Assembly (NCBI GenBank): GCA_009746045.1
Contig: RPFO01002172.1
Span: 1 to 58,242, forward strand
Length of the DNA stretch: 58,242 nucleotides
Reading direction: 5' to 3'
Source: Mesostigma viride
Lineage: Eukaryota; Streptophyta; Mesostigmatophyceae; Mesostigmatales; Mesostigmataceae
The stretch's first letter is position 1. Each line of letters begins with the position of its first letter. The notes under the pieces are model-generated. The model did no database searches. It saw nothing but the letters and a program-made list of their open reading frames with translations, and was not told the origin of the DNA. This document shows positions 22,176 to 32,675 of the stretch, piece by piece. The position numbers and the translations under genes are program-made.

Positions 22176-22454
22176 CCTGAAACCGTCCCGGTGGAGGGTC
22201 GTCCGTGCCTTTCATCATAAGGCTCAAAGACACCGACGACCAGCCATGCAGCTAAAGCCACTGTTTGAGTTCCTGTGCCGAGGGTCCTCCACTCCCTTGA
22301 GTATCCTAGTATCCAGCGTGTAGTTCTTCTTGCCTGCGTTAATTGGGCAATGAACGGTAATTCAACAAGGCGAACCCTAAACATTAATTCCATGCATTCG
22401 GCCTGGCCAAGTTTTGCGCTGTGCCGCCGCCACTTCACGAACCACGGTAATGAC

Positions 22455-22472
22455 GTTTATATAATATAAGCC
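22455..22472 (-). promoter_or_regulatory. TATA-like box upstream of the transposase
   Basis: The minus strand reads GGCTTATATTATATAAACG here, about 280 bases upstream of the proposed ATG at 22175 and just inside the right hairpin array. Position and composition fit a core promoter. No start site is known. Confidence 0.35.
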
Positions 22473-22559
22473 CTAACCTACTGTGATATAATGAAGTTGG
22501 TGTCACGTGAGCACAGGACCTTCAATTGCTATTCTCCAAGTGGCAGGGATTATTAGGAC

Positions 22560-22858
22560 TATCTACTCCACACTAAGCTATGTACTCGAGTCATGACGCG
22601 GTGAGACACGCCCGTATTACATAGGAAGGAGTGACTATGTACTCCGGACTATGTACTCCAAGAGTACATAGTCCGGAGTGACTATGTACTCCAAGAGTAC
22701 ATAGTCCGGAGTACATATGATCCGGGATTTCCGAATAGGGGACTGCCGACGCGGTGAGACACGCCCGTATTACATAGGAAGGAGTGACTATTTACTCCAC
22801 ACTATGTACTCCAAGAGTACATAGGGTGGCACACTATGTACTCCAAGAGTACATAGTG
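22560..22858 (-). repeat. Right hairpin array of the nested transposon
   Basis: Reverse complement of the left array. The CTATGTACTC stems have loop CAA as written on this strand, and two copies of GGTGAGACACGCCCGTATTAC occur. It is shorter than the left array (two spacer units) and ends CATAGTG at 22858. Another half-unit, CTATGTACTCGACTCATGACG, lies just outside at 22883. Confidence 0.92.
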
Positions 22859-23091
22859 TCTCCAATGCAGCAGCACTCCGCTATGTACTCGACTCATGAC
22901 GACTGCCCGAAGCAGCTCCTCTGCGAGTGAGCCACGTGGACCGGGGCCGACGCGTCGCCTTGATTTTTGAATTTCCGAACGCGCCAGACCATACCGCTGC
23001 GTTACATTTTGCACGAGCGCACGCTTGAAAGCCTCACCAGTGCCCAGAACGCAGCACCAGTGCAGAACGCAACAAAGCAGCGGAAGTGAAT

Positions 23092-24659
23092 ATGGGAAAG
23101 CGCCGGAACGACATGGCGGCCGCAAAGGGTGCAGCCACAACAAAGGGCATGGTCTCGGCACGCGATGCCACAGCGAGAAAGAAGGCCAGGCGGGCCGACG
23201 TGGAAAAGGACGACCACTGGGGGAAGCAGGAGGCGGAGAACCTGGAGTCGGAGGAGGACTTACAAACCTCCTCCGACGAGGACGACCAGGACGACGACTA
23301 TGACGACGATGAGTTGGACACCACGCCTCAGAAGGGTAGGCAGGACAAGGGCTCGGGCAGCAAGGGGAAGACTAGGAAAGCTGAGGCAGGCAGCGGGGGC
23401 GCTACTCGTAGCAGGCTGGACCCTAGCGGGACAGCCGCGGACGTCCGCCAACTCAAGAGCGACATGGCGAAGCAGAAAGAAATGACCGACAAGATGTATG
23501 AGATGCTTCAACAGTTACTGGACCAGGGTCGGCAGCCCCGGTCGCAGGAGGCCACGCCCACGCAGCCGACCCGGCTTTCCAGTGCCTCAGGTCCTGAGGG
23601 GAGCCCGGCGAGCGACGCTCGCGGCTCGATCGACGCTGGCTTCGTTCCAGTCTTCGAATGGGTAAACCCCTCTGCTGTATTAGGGGAACCCTTTAAAGTG
23701 CATCATGCGATTTTTCTACGCGTCGTTTGCATTCCGTATGGTTCTCCTTGGAGTTGTTTGGGGTGATTATGATCTACGAAATGCAAATGCAATCAACAGT
23801 ACTTGTCACGTGTGTCGTTGCAATTCTGGTTGTGTGTTTTGTTTGGGTCTCGCAGTGGAAAAAGAAGGAGATCCAGGCTGCGTTTGACGACATGGATGGC
23901 CACTTTCTCACCCCTGAGGCCATGGACCAGGAGGATGACGGGGGGCTGTGGAAGAAGTATGTTGCCATCGTGGCGGACGTGGCCATCCAGAACAAGTACA
24001 TGCCAGCGGGCAGGAGGGAGGCCGCCGCCAAGCACGCAGCATCGGCGATGCGATGCCACCTGACATCGGGGAGGTCCAATGCCAAGAAGCAGATTCGAAA
24101 GATGACGCTAGACAACAAGAAGTACGTTGAGGCGGCGGCAGCGCCAGCCGGCGACATCCGCTCCAAGGGGCGTAAACGCCTGGTGTATGACGTAAGTGTA
24201 TGACTTATGGGGTCACTTTAATGCTCAACTAGGTTTAATGGGTGGTGGCCTGTCGAGGAACGTGTGGTCTAAAAACGATATGGTAAAGCCTTGCTGTTCT
24301 TCCTTGTGCCCTTTGCAACATCATGCATTATATATCCATGATGTCGTATGCATTACATTCTACACTTGCTCACTGTCATGTATGTGTGTACGCTTGCAAT
24401 TGGACTTGCTCGTGGTGTCAATGCGCAGTTCCTCCTTCGCAAGTTCAAGCACTGGAACGTGGACACGATGAAGCAGCGAAAGGTCCTGATTGACCATGTC
24501 GGCCTTGTGGTAGACTCCGTGTGGGAAGCTGAGGCTGACATGAGGGCCAAATCAGCTAGCGGCCTCGTGGCGAGGAAGTTTCTGACCACCGCTGACGCAG
24601 ACAAGTTCGATGCAGACCTGGACGACCTCATTGAGGAGGAAGCACTGGACGAGTGCTGA
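23092..24659 (+). CDS. Three-exon acidic/coiled-coil protein, TnpA candidate
   Basis: Exons 23092-23661, 23856-24191 and 24429-24659 join in phase 0 (donors GTAAAC and GTAAGT; acceptors CTCGCAG and ATGCGCAG), giving 377 residues and a TGA stop. Features: a basic N-terminus with ARKKARRADVEK (about 27-38), a very acidic block (DEDDQDDDYDDDEL, about 62-75), a Lys/Gly-rich linker and a likely coiled coil (VRQLKSDMAKQKEMTDKMYE then MLQQLLDQG, about 122-150). The C-terminal half has FLTPEAMDQEDDGGLWKKYV and FLLRKFKHWNVD. An AATAAA signal follows at 24937. It lies between the nested element and the right subterminal repeats of CACTA element 1. CACTA elements usually encode a second protein that binds subterminal repeats, and this could be it, but I recognise no domain. 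No copy is seen in element 2. Confidence 0.65.
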
Positions 24660-24936
24660 TAAATGGCATTAGCGGAAGACAATAATGACTATCCACAACT
24701 TGTGCACGGTATACAATGGCATCAGGCCATGCCTTGGCTGGACCCCAAGTCCAGGCTTACCACCAGCTGGTAATGTTACGCTAGGTGGAACCTTGTATTA
24801 TGGCAGGACCTTGAAGACATTGATGATGATACTGCCTTTGAATACTCTGTGTTTTTCTGATGTGAGCCAATGATGCTATGTGTTTTATCATGGTGGGCCG
24901 CACCTTGTCTTTTACACTTACACTTATGGTTCTCTG

Positions 24937-24942
24937 AATAAA
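24937..24942 (+). terminator. Putative polyadenylation signal
   Basis: AATAAA lies 278 bases after the stop of the 23092-24659 gene, in an A/T-rich context (AATAAATTATTTTAATATC). Confidence 0.45.
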
Positions 24943-25024
24943 TTATTTTAATATCATATGTATGTGCATAATAAATTGTTAGAGACTGTCTACATCAAAT
25001 CCTGCATTTTGAGATCCATACCCA

Positions 25025-25716
25025 AGACGGTAACTAGTTATGGGTTTGGTTACTGGGCCATAACCATGGCAGTAACCAGGCCTGTTTACGGGGCAATAAC
25101 TAGTAGTGGTTACTGGCCTGGTTACGGGCCAGTAACCAGGCCCGTAACCTGCCCCAGTACATAATACCGGACCAGTAACCATGGCAATAACCAGGACCGT
25201 TTACGGCGCCGTAACTAGTAATGGTTACTGGCCAGGTTACGGGCCCGTAACCAGGACAGTAGCCATGCCCGAGACTGGCCCGTAACCTATGCTGATGCCA
25301 AATACCGGACCCGTAACCATGCCAGTAACCATGCCCGTTTACGGGTCAGTTACTTGTACAGGTTACGGGCCAGTTACCGGTCCCGTAACCAGGCCAGTAA
25401 CCCATCCCGGTTATCAGAACTGGTCCCGTAACCATGTCAGTTTACCGCCCGGTAACTTCTACTTGGGCCGTAACCATGCCCGTAACCCAGTAAGGTTACG
25501 GGCATGGTTACGGCTCCGGTAAAAGTTACCGCCCAGTAAACGTTCCGGTACCTGTTACCGCCCGGTAACCATTACCGGCCGGTATTTAGTCTGTCGCGTT
25601 TAAGGTTACCGGCCGGTAACCTGGCCGGTAACCTTAAACGTACATGGTTACCGGCCGGTAACCGCCCCGGTAACCTCAACCGGGGCGTTTACGCCCCGTA
25701 AAATTAACTCCTAGTG
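25025..25716. repeat. Right subterminal repeats of CACTA element 1
   Basis: About 690 bases of alternating GGTTAC and GTAACC motifs, many forming palindromes such as TTACCGGCCGGTAA (25571, 25607 and 25650 regions). It reads up to the terminal inverted repeat. The reverse complement closely matches 45534-46060 of element 2. Confidence 0.85.
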
Positions 25717-27476
25717 TATACTGCCGCACATGCGGAGGAGGTGGAGACACTTGCCGCCGAAATCAATCGCCACACGGCCGCCAACCAGCACAAGGCGGCC
25801 TGGCGCTCTCTCGACCGTCTCACCGGACGCCGGGAAACGCAACGGGCTGACATCCCAGGCACCCCCAGTGAACGCCTTGAGATTTGGTTCAGCTCCCAGG
25901 CCAAACTATCAGGGGCCCCTGGCCCGCCCCCCCCGCTTGACCCCGCTGCGTAGTGCCGCTGCACGCCCTGCGGCCAGCCGAGGCGGCCCCATTGAGCCCC
26001 CGCAGGCGCCCACCAGCGAGACAGACTACCTAGTCCCACCGCTCTCCGGCCCCTTGGTGGACGGCCCCCACGACGAGTGGACTCCCCAGGAATGGGCTGC
26101 TGCCATCTCCACCCTCCGCAATGATGCTGCCATGGGAGTGGACAATATTTCACCGGAGGTGGTTAAGATGCCTGAGCTTGAGCCTTTCCTCCGGGGTGTT
26201 TGCAACCGGATTCTACGAGATGGCCTCCCCCCGCCGACGTATTGGAAGACCGCTGTCCGGGTCATGCTGTACAAGGGCAAGGGGTCCGCCGCGGATACCG
26301 GCAACTACCGCGGCGTATGCCTCCAAAGCTGCGTGCTGAAAGTCTTCATGCGTCTCCTGCTGAACCGCATGCGCGCCAGCCTCGATCCCCACCTAGGTGA
26401 GTCCCAGATGGGCTTCCGTGTTGGTCGCAATTGTGTTATGGTCACTATTACCGCGCGCCGCCTGATCGAGGAAGTGGGCCGCCTGGCCCCCGGCCTCTTG
26501 CCATTGCTATTGATCTTCGTGGATTACACCAAGGCATTCGATACGATTATATGGGACGCCCTGTGGGTGGTCCTTCACCTGTTCCGTGTCCCATCGTACA
26601 TCGTTGAGATCATCCGCCAGTTCTATGAAGGGTCCCAAGCCCAGGTCCGTACCGCCGACGGCGTCACTCCGGCGTTTCCCCTGCACACCGGGGTGTGGCA
26701 GGGCTGTGTGCTCTCCCCATATCTATTCATCATTATGGTGGACTATATTATGCGGCGTGCACAAGCCCGCTTCGCCCGGGTGGAGGGGCGCCCGCCGGGG
26801 ATCGAGGTCACGGAGTACGCCAGCTACGGCGGGGTTGACCCACCCTACCGCCTGAGCGATCTGATCTACACTGATGACACGACACTCGTGGAAACCCCAG
26901 AGTCAGCCCAACTGTGGCTAGACAGCTTATCACTGGAAGCGCGGGCGGTGGGGCTTATGATCAGCAAGAAAACGGAGGTCATGGCCATCGGCTTCCCTGC
27001 TGGGATAGCCCCACCCACCCTCCTCTTGCTAGACGGCAGCCCCGTCCCCCCGGCGCCTCGCTTCAAGCTCCTTGGCAGCTGGCTTCCCTCCACGGCCGAC
27101 GACATCAACACCCGCATTGGCCAGGCCTGGGCGGCCCTCCGCCGCCTCGACAGGTTCTGGACCTGTCGCTACCTGAGTGAGCGACGCAAGCGCATTCTGT
27201 TCAAGGCCCTTGTCCTCAGCATCCTCCTTTATGGCTGCGAGGCGTGGACCCTGGACCAGGCGCTGAGCCAGCAGCTTGACGGCACCGTCACTCGAATGCT
27301 CCGTCATATCCTCGGCGTCCGCTACCAAGAACGCCGCCGGCACCCGGGCCGAGCTCTACTGCGAGCTCCCTCTTGTCACCCATACCATCCGACACCGCCG
27401 CCTCCTCTTTGCCGGCCATCTCGCCCGCACAGACCAGGTGAATACCGATGTGGGCCCTGCCGGGGGGCTTAATTAA
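25717..27476 (+). pseudogene. LINE ORF2 reverse transcriptase domain, frameshifted
   Basis: This continues the ORF2 broken at 3511. The frame starts YTAAHAEEVETLAAEINRH, shifts near the C8 run (25927-25934), and then gives a long frame with reverse transcriptase blocks: YKGKGSAADTGNYRGVCL, DYTKAFDTI (motif A Asp), VWQGCVLSPYLF (motif B) and LIYTDDTTLV (motif C, YTDD). It continues to KRILFKALVLSILLYGCEAW. A second shift near 27330-27345 moves to the frame AELYCELPLVTHTIRHRRLL. The domain performs target-primed reverse transcription. Catalytic Asp residues are present, but the frameshifts make this copy non-functional unless they are assembly errors. Confidence 0.88.
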
Positions 27477-27858
27477 GACGGGCCAACCAGGTAGACACCT
27501 CCTCCTATGGCAGGGTCCCCTTGTCCCATCGCAACCCACTGGCAAACTTGCGCGCGCCGGGCACCGGCGCGGCGCGACCCGGACCTATGTGACACAACTG
27601 CTTGAAGATGCAGGGCTTCTGGGACTATCCGTACTCCGCGCCCGCATGATTGACAAGGAGAAATGGGCTGCCATCTGCGATAAGCACCTCCCCGAGGGGT
27701 ATGCTCCTGTTTTCTCCCCACGGGCCCCGCGGCCCGTTGCTAGCCAGGGTAGAAGTCCGCAGGTGGAGGTTATTGGTCCTGAGGATAGCCGCTACACTAC
27801 CGCCTCGTCTGCCATTACAGTAGAGGACAGCTCGGATGAGGATTACATCCCCATCTAG
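27477..27858 (+). pseudogene. LINE ORF2 C-terminal segment
   Basis: The frame covering this stretch reads RTYVTQLLEDAGLLGLSVLR then KEKWAAICDKHLPEG, and ends EDSSDEDYIPI at 27858. It is homologous to the 29160-29369 and 210-360 fragments (QLVEDMGGLGLSVIWKKMMD). It is joined out of frame to the reverse transcriptase at about 27476. Confidence 0.7.
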
Positions 27859-28262
27859 TGCTTAACGGTTGGGGGATGATGCAGACGATATTTGTCTAGA
27901 AACTTTTGTGTAATTATTTTTCTAATGAGATTAGCATAGTACTCCGTGGCATGCCTTTGCGCATGACACGCAATTTCTTACTTACTTACTTACTTATAGA
28001 GGACAACGAGCCCCCCCCAGTGGGGAAGCTCCCGCGTGTGCCATCCCGTGGGAGGCACGCCAGATAGCTCCCCTAGGGCAGCGTGCGGCTGCCTAGATAG
28101 ATGTTGTAGTTAGAATGCTGCTAGATAGATGTAGTATGTAGCCAATGTAGATAGATTAGACCGGTAGGACTGTTTGTGCACACCCATCCATCCATCCATC
28201 GGGGTTAATGCTCCGTGACTCCCCAACGGGAGCACGAGTCTAATTAATTAATTAATTAATAT
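27859..28262 (+). repeat. LINE 3' trailer with hairpin and AATT tail
   Basis: After the ORF2 stop there is A/T-rich DNA, a short (TTAC)4 tract near 27980, and then at 27998-28262 a second 5'-truncated LINE 3' end. That end has GAGGACAACGAGCC..., GGGGTTAATGCTCCGTGACT, the CTCC-CCAAC-GGGAG hairpin and (TAAT)n at 28241-28260. It matches 29305-29543 closely. Confidence 0.75.
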
Positions 28263-29154
28263 TGAGATAATGCTTTATCATCAAAGCAAGCAAAAGGCTC
28301 ACGTGACGCAGTCACGTGTCTATTAATTTATTAGCAGCAATATAAGCAAAAGACCTTTCCATTTCAATAAGATTAATGACGAATTACAAAGACTGTCGAG
28401 TTGTAATGTTGCAATTATAAGAGCAGCTGTACTCAGGAATTCCATGATCCCGCTATTGTACTTCGAGCTACTGGCTCGCCTGATCGAGCCGCCGATGACA
28501 GGCCGAGGGCATTACGGGGCTGTCCCCTTCCCTGCTGTTGATCGTTCCCAATGTTACCCACATTCTTAACAAAACACATGATTGTCATTTCCGTCAATCC
28601 ATTCTTGTGGCAATGGACTGCATGCAACCACTCACGGGGGCTGCTCCGGGCTGCTCGAACCGTTCGGGATGAATAGTATTTCATCCCCATGAAGACAACC
28701 TTCCACTCCACCCTTACACCATCACCCTTACACCCATCCATCAAGGAATATGTGCTACATGATCTCCCAACGGAGGCATGTTATAATTTAATTTAATTTT
28801 TTAATGAAGACAACAAACCAGTTGTGAGGGAAAGAAACGAGCGTACAACGACCTCAACGGTCGAGGCTTGTTCCCTTTAGCTATTTCCAAAAGTGCCGCT
28901 GACGCAAGCAAATCCCGCGCCATAGCACTAGCTGTCAAACCTGGCTACGTGCATGCGCGCCAAACTATGTGCACATTTCCAAGCAATACAGCAAATCATA
29001 TGTGCTGCCAATCCTGCCTGCTTGTCACAACACATTTCAGGCTTTGGCGCGCTCAGGCTATGAATGAGCAACGCGTGTGCGCATCAATCAAATCAGTCTG
29101 CACGGCAGCAATGCCATAATGATTACGCGCGACGCACAGTCATCATGACAATAA
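28263..29154. other. Intervening stretch, no gene seen
   Basis: A/T-rich DNA with one dispersed-repeat 3' end at 28735-28805 (GTGCTACATGATCTCCCAAC then GGAGGCATG, followed by TTTAATTTAATTTT). Short ORFs (28433-28744 minus, 28868-29119 plus) have no recognisable features. Nothing else can be supported. Confidence 0.5.
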
Positions 29155-29543
29155 TGACTGTGACGTGGGCTGGGCCCAGTGATGTTACACGCCGCAAAGC
29201 CCGCACCTTCAAAGAACAGCTAGTAGAGGACATGGGGGGCCTAGGCCTCTCCGTGATTTGGAAGAAGATGATGGACAAGGCCAAGTGGGCCCAGGTCATA
29301 GAGGACAACGAGCCCCCCCCAGTGGGGAAGCGCCCGCGTGTGCAATCCCGCGGGAGGCACGCCAGATAGCTCCCCCTAGGGCAGCGTGCGGCTGCCTAGA
29401 TAGATGTTGTAGTTAGAATGCTGTTAGATAGATGTAGTATGTAGCCAATGTAGATAGATTAGACCGGTAGGAATGTTTGCACCCATCCATCCATCCATCG
29501 GGGTTAATGCTCCGTGACTCCCCAACGGGGGCACGAGTCTAAT
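29155..29543 (+). pseudogene. LINE ORF2 C-terminal remnant and 3' end
   Basis: It encodes RRKARTFKEQLVEDMGGLGL then SVIWKKMMDKAKWAQVIED in one frame, to a stop at 29369. The LINE trailer follows, with (CCAT)n at 29482-29498, GGGGTTAATGCTCCGTGACT and the CCCC-AACG-GGGG hairpin. The tail is cut after CTAAT by the LTR starting at 29544. Confidence 0.75.
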
Positions 29544-31107
29544 TGTAACGACTAAAAATGATCATCAGCATCATCCACAGTCCAATATGAAAGATCTTTT
29601 TACCTGGGTTGCCTTCTTGAGTTGCAGAACTTCAAGTATCCGAGCAACGTTGAGATGGAAATTCCACAGCACGTGATTTAGGGAATCACACCCCTTGTAG
29701 ACACAAAGACAAGCTCGTGTGTAGACGACCTCTGTGGAACTGAAGGACGTCTATAGCCAAGGGGCTTTTATGGATTGGACAACAAAGCCAAGCTTTATTA
29801 TACCATGGTGAATCAAAACCAACGTAGCAACAATGGCGACCCCACGTCCTTGATATCGACGTGCTTGTCGAACTTGCTCCAACCTTAGCCTGAAGAGAAC
29901 CAATCAGAACCATGGAATCCTATACAAGATCTTCGTATCCAGCCTAGTCACACCATTACAATTCGTTCAAGTGGCCCGCCGGAGCGGCTGTACAATTTTT
30001 CCCAGTGAGCGCGCTGCCAAGTGTACTTGTGGGCAAATTTTTAGGTGCCCCGTCACTTCGAGGTACTAAAAATTAGGCTACGGTACGAATTCAGCGAATT
30101 TCAGCGAATTTTCAGTCGAACCAAAGGAAGTGACGCCAACTACCAAAAAGTTTCCGTTACGAATTTTCAGCCCAACACTCGCGCAAAATGAAGTGACGGC
30201 AACTACCAAAAATTTTCCGTTACGAATTTTCACTCCCACACGTTTGCACAAAAGACTTGACGGCAACTACCAAAAAGTTTCCGTTACGAATTTTCAGTCC
30301 CACACTTCGCGCAAATTTTAGTAGGGCTGCACGCAAGCTACCTTTCAAAATTTTGCGCTAGTATGGAACGCATTTCATTCGTCTGGAGGAACGCTGCCCG
30401 CCAACTACCCCCGTTCAGAAAGTTCCGCCGAAATTTACCCGAGATTTGGAAATCTGAACGTCCGCGCAAATTTTAGTAGGGCTGCACGCAAGCTACCTTT
30501 CAAAATTTTGCGCAAGTATGGAACGCAATTCATTCGTCCGGAGGAATGCTGCTCGTCAACTGCCCCCGTTCAGAAAGTTGCGCCGAACTTTACTTGAGAT
30601 TTGGAAATCTGAACGTGCGGTTGGAGTTTCGCGGGGAAACCCAAGTTCCCAAGTAATTCACCAATGACGCGCTTCGAACACTTGTCCGCTAAAACCTAAG
30701 CAGCCGCTCCGGCTGGCCACTTAAACGAAACTTGATGAGAACAGAACAACACCACACACAGCCTGGCAGAATCTTTCCATGAGATCTTAAATCTGTCGTG
30801 AGCACTGAAGTCCCAAAGGAGCATTTAAGACTCAATAGTACCAACTAACAAACTACAACCCCACGTGGATCAGGCCACGACCAATGAGGGCTCCTATCAG
30901 TAGTATCAGCCAACAAACTATAACCCTACGTGGATCAGGCCACGACCAATGAGGGTTCCTATCAGTTGGCTGACAAAGTATCAGCTCCAAGTACCGTCGT
31001 CTTAGAAACCTCATAACTTTCTCAATACTGATCCAAAAGTCCTCGAATAAAAGCCAAACATTCACAAAACAAAGGATGTAACAACAAAGTCATTTTTGCT
31101 TGTTACA
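29544..31107 (-). repeat. 3' LTR of the gypsy element (1,564 bases)
   Basis: Ends are TGTAAC...GTTACA, with a short inverted repeat. It is preceded on the minus strand by the polypurine tract TTTTGAGGGGGAG. Inside are internal tandem repeats: about three 60-base units with GTTACGAATTTTCA (30110-30300), two 160-base units with GTAGGGCTGCACGCAAGC (30308-30620) and two copies containing CACGTGGATCAGGCCACGAC (30863 and 30929). Confidence 0.75.
29968..30718. mobile_element. Inverted-repeat-bounded insertion inside the LTR
   Basis: TTCAAGTGGCCCGCCGGAGC at 29968 and, at about 30718, the complement of TTTAAGTGGCCAGCCGGAGC form inverted ends of about 25 bases with two mismatches. They enclose the tandemly repeated part of the LTR. 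There is no coding capacity. It looks like a MITE. No convincing target duplication was found. Confidence 0.45.
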
Positions 31108-31110
31108 TAT

Positions 31111-31123
31111 CTCCCCCTCAAAA
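31111..31123 (-). other. Polypurine tract
   Basis: TTTTGAGGGGGAG on the minus strand lies 3 bases from the LTR boundary TGTAAC at 31107, the usual plus-strand priming site of LTR retroelements. Confidence 0.75.
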
Positions 31124-31499
31124 CTGGACCTCCCAGGTCCAATAGCCAACTCTTGAAGGCAGAGGAACATTGAACAGAAATCCACCATCTCTTGGGAAAA
31201 GCAGATGGGTTTTTACATCCCTGAAAACAGGGCCTCCTATCTCATAAACATCTAGTCACAGGTCTCTACAGCAAACAAGTCACTACCTTATCTACTATAA
31301 AGCCAGATAAACACATCTCATAATACAAGGTCTTCCATTCAGCATCCTGGAACCTGGAACTCTGGACTGGAACATCAGAACTGGACTGGAGCCCCCCCCC
31401 CATCATCCATCCTGGAATCCCCCCCTCACACCACAATCCAAAGCACCTTCCATGCTCTTCCCCAACATTCCCCATCCTCTTCCTGCACAGCTCTGTTCT

Positions 31500-32672
31500 T
31501 CACAGGCTATACCAATCCCCATTCACACCATCCTTGCCCCTGGTCCCAAACAAGGGAAACTGCTCCACCATGTGAACCAAGTCTGGCCAGTTCCTGCTGA
31601 CCTGCAGCACCATGCACGTCTCTGCAGCCCCTGCTGCCATCTGGGCAACATAACGCAGGCATGTCCCTGGGTAGGAGAGAAGCACCACAGACTGGCTCTC
31701 AGGATCCATCACCCAAGTAGAAGACGTTTTGTGCCTGCTCACCCATGACCTGTACGCCCACCAGAACTGGAGAAAGGTCTTGACCACTGACCACTTAGCA
31801 CCTATCAAAGGCACCAACACCCTCAATGGGGTCAGACGAACCTTGAGCTCCATGGTGTACTTAGGCAACCCTGGGCTGCAGAAAAGGTTGGATGTCTCCA
31901 AAGGAAGCACCCCTTGACCGAGCTGGAAGAAGAAGGAGCCAAGTCAAAGTCCCCTGCTGAACTGAAAACTCCAACAACTCCATGTAGGAGACCTCACCCA
32001 TGCTCACTGGCTGGAACTGCATGAAGGCTCCTTTCAAAGCCTCAGGCAAGGTGGTCAACATATCCTGCCCCTCTGCAGGTCTCATGTCAATCTCAGGTCC
32101 TGGAGTCAAGGCAAACATCCTGTGCAACAGGTGGCCCACAAAAGGAGAGCCAATCTCATACAGGCTGGAGTGCAACTGAGACAAGACCTCCTCCACATAA
32201 CCCTCAGGGCTCACTTCCCCCTCCTCCCTGTTAAGGGCAGCCACTGCCTTGGCCAGCGTCTCACAATGCTCACAAGGTCCCATGCACTTCCTGTGATCCA
32301 CATAGGCCACCACATTCTTGACAGGTACCACATGACGAGGAATCTGAATGATGGGAGTGCTGCTGGAGCTGAGAGCTATGTTAACACCACTCCCCATCTG
32401 GGCTGGGACAAGGACAACCCCTGAAGAAGCTCCTGTAGCTTATCCTGCTTGGAGATCACTGAATGCAAGAGCTTGTTAATGGTATCCATCTGCTGACCCC
32501 TCCTAAGGTCACGCCTGACAATACTGTCAAACAGGGATTCCACATAACTCATGGGGTTGGAGGTCTCTGGATGCATACCCGTGACCCCTTCCTCCGTGGT
32601 GGCGCCCAGGCCCAAGTTGGGGTACGTGAACTCCTCCTCCATCTGACCACACAGTATGCACGAAGAAACCAT
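31500..32672 (-). pseudogene. Unknown 3' ORF downstream of gypsy pol
   Basis: Three consecutive minus-strand frames (32672-32376, 32397-31861, 31910-31500) read as one protein of about 390 residues with small shifts near 32390 and 31890. Segments: NPMSYVESLFDSIVRRDLRR, a heptad-like MDTINKLLHSVISKQDKLQE then LLQGL, a Cys/His cluster (HRKCMGPCEHCETLAK) and a hydrophobic C-terminal part (RVLVPLIGAKWSVVKTFLQF). It lies between the chromodomain and the LTR, where most chromoviruses have no gene. It resembles neither gag nor a clear envelope, as no strong transmembrane pair is obvious. The function is unknown. Confidence 0.5.
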
Positions 32673-32675
32673 TCG

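Larger units (their letters stand above)
13829..22858. mobile_element. Nested kinase-carrying DNA transposon, CACTATGTAC ends
   Basis: Both ends consist of arrays of the same 23-base hairpin and a longer repeat containing CTCCTTCCTATGTAATACGG, in opposite orientation (13829-14480 and 22560-22858). The outermost bases are CACTATGTACTC and the complement. Inverted similarity extends outwards to GCATTGGAG at 13819 and 22868, so the exact end is uncertain and no direct target duplication could be assigned. It contains a protein kinase gene (+) and a full-length CACTA/Plavaka-like transposase gene (-), arranged convergently with LINE debris between. A single terminus of the same family occurs at 49049-49850, in the opposite orientation relative to its host CACTA element. 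That argues for an independent mobile unit rather than a part of the outer element. Confidence 0.75.
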
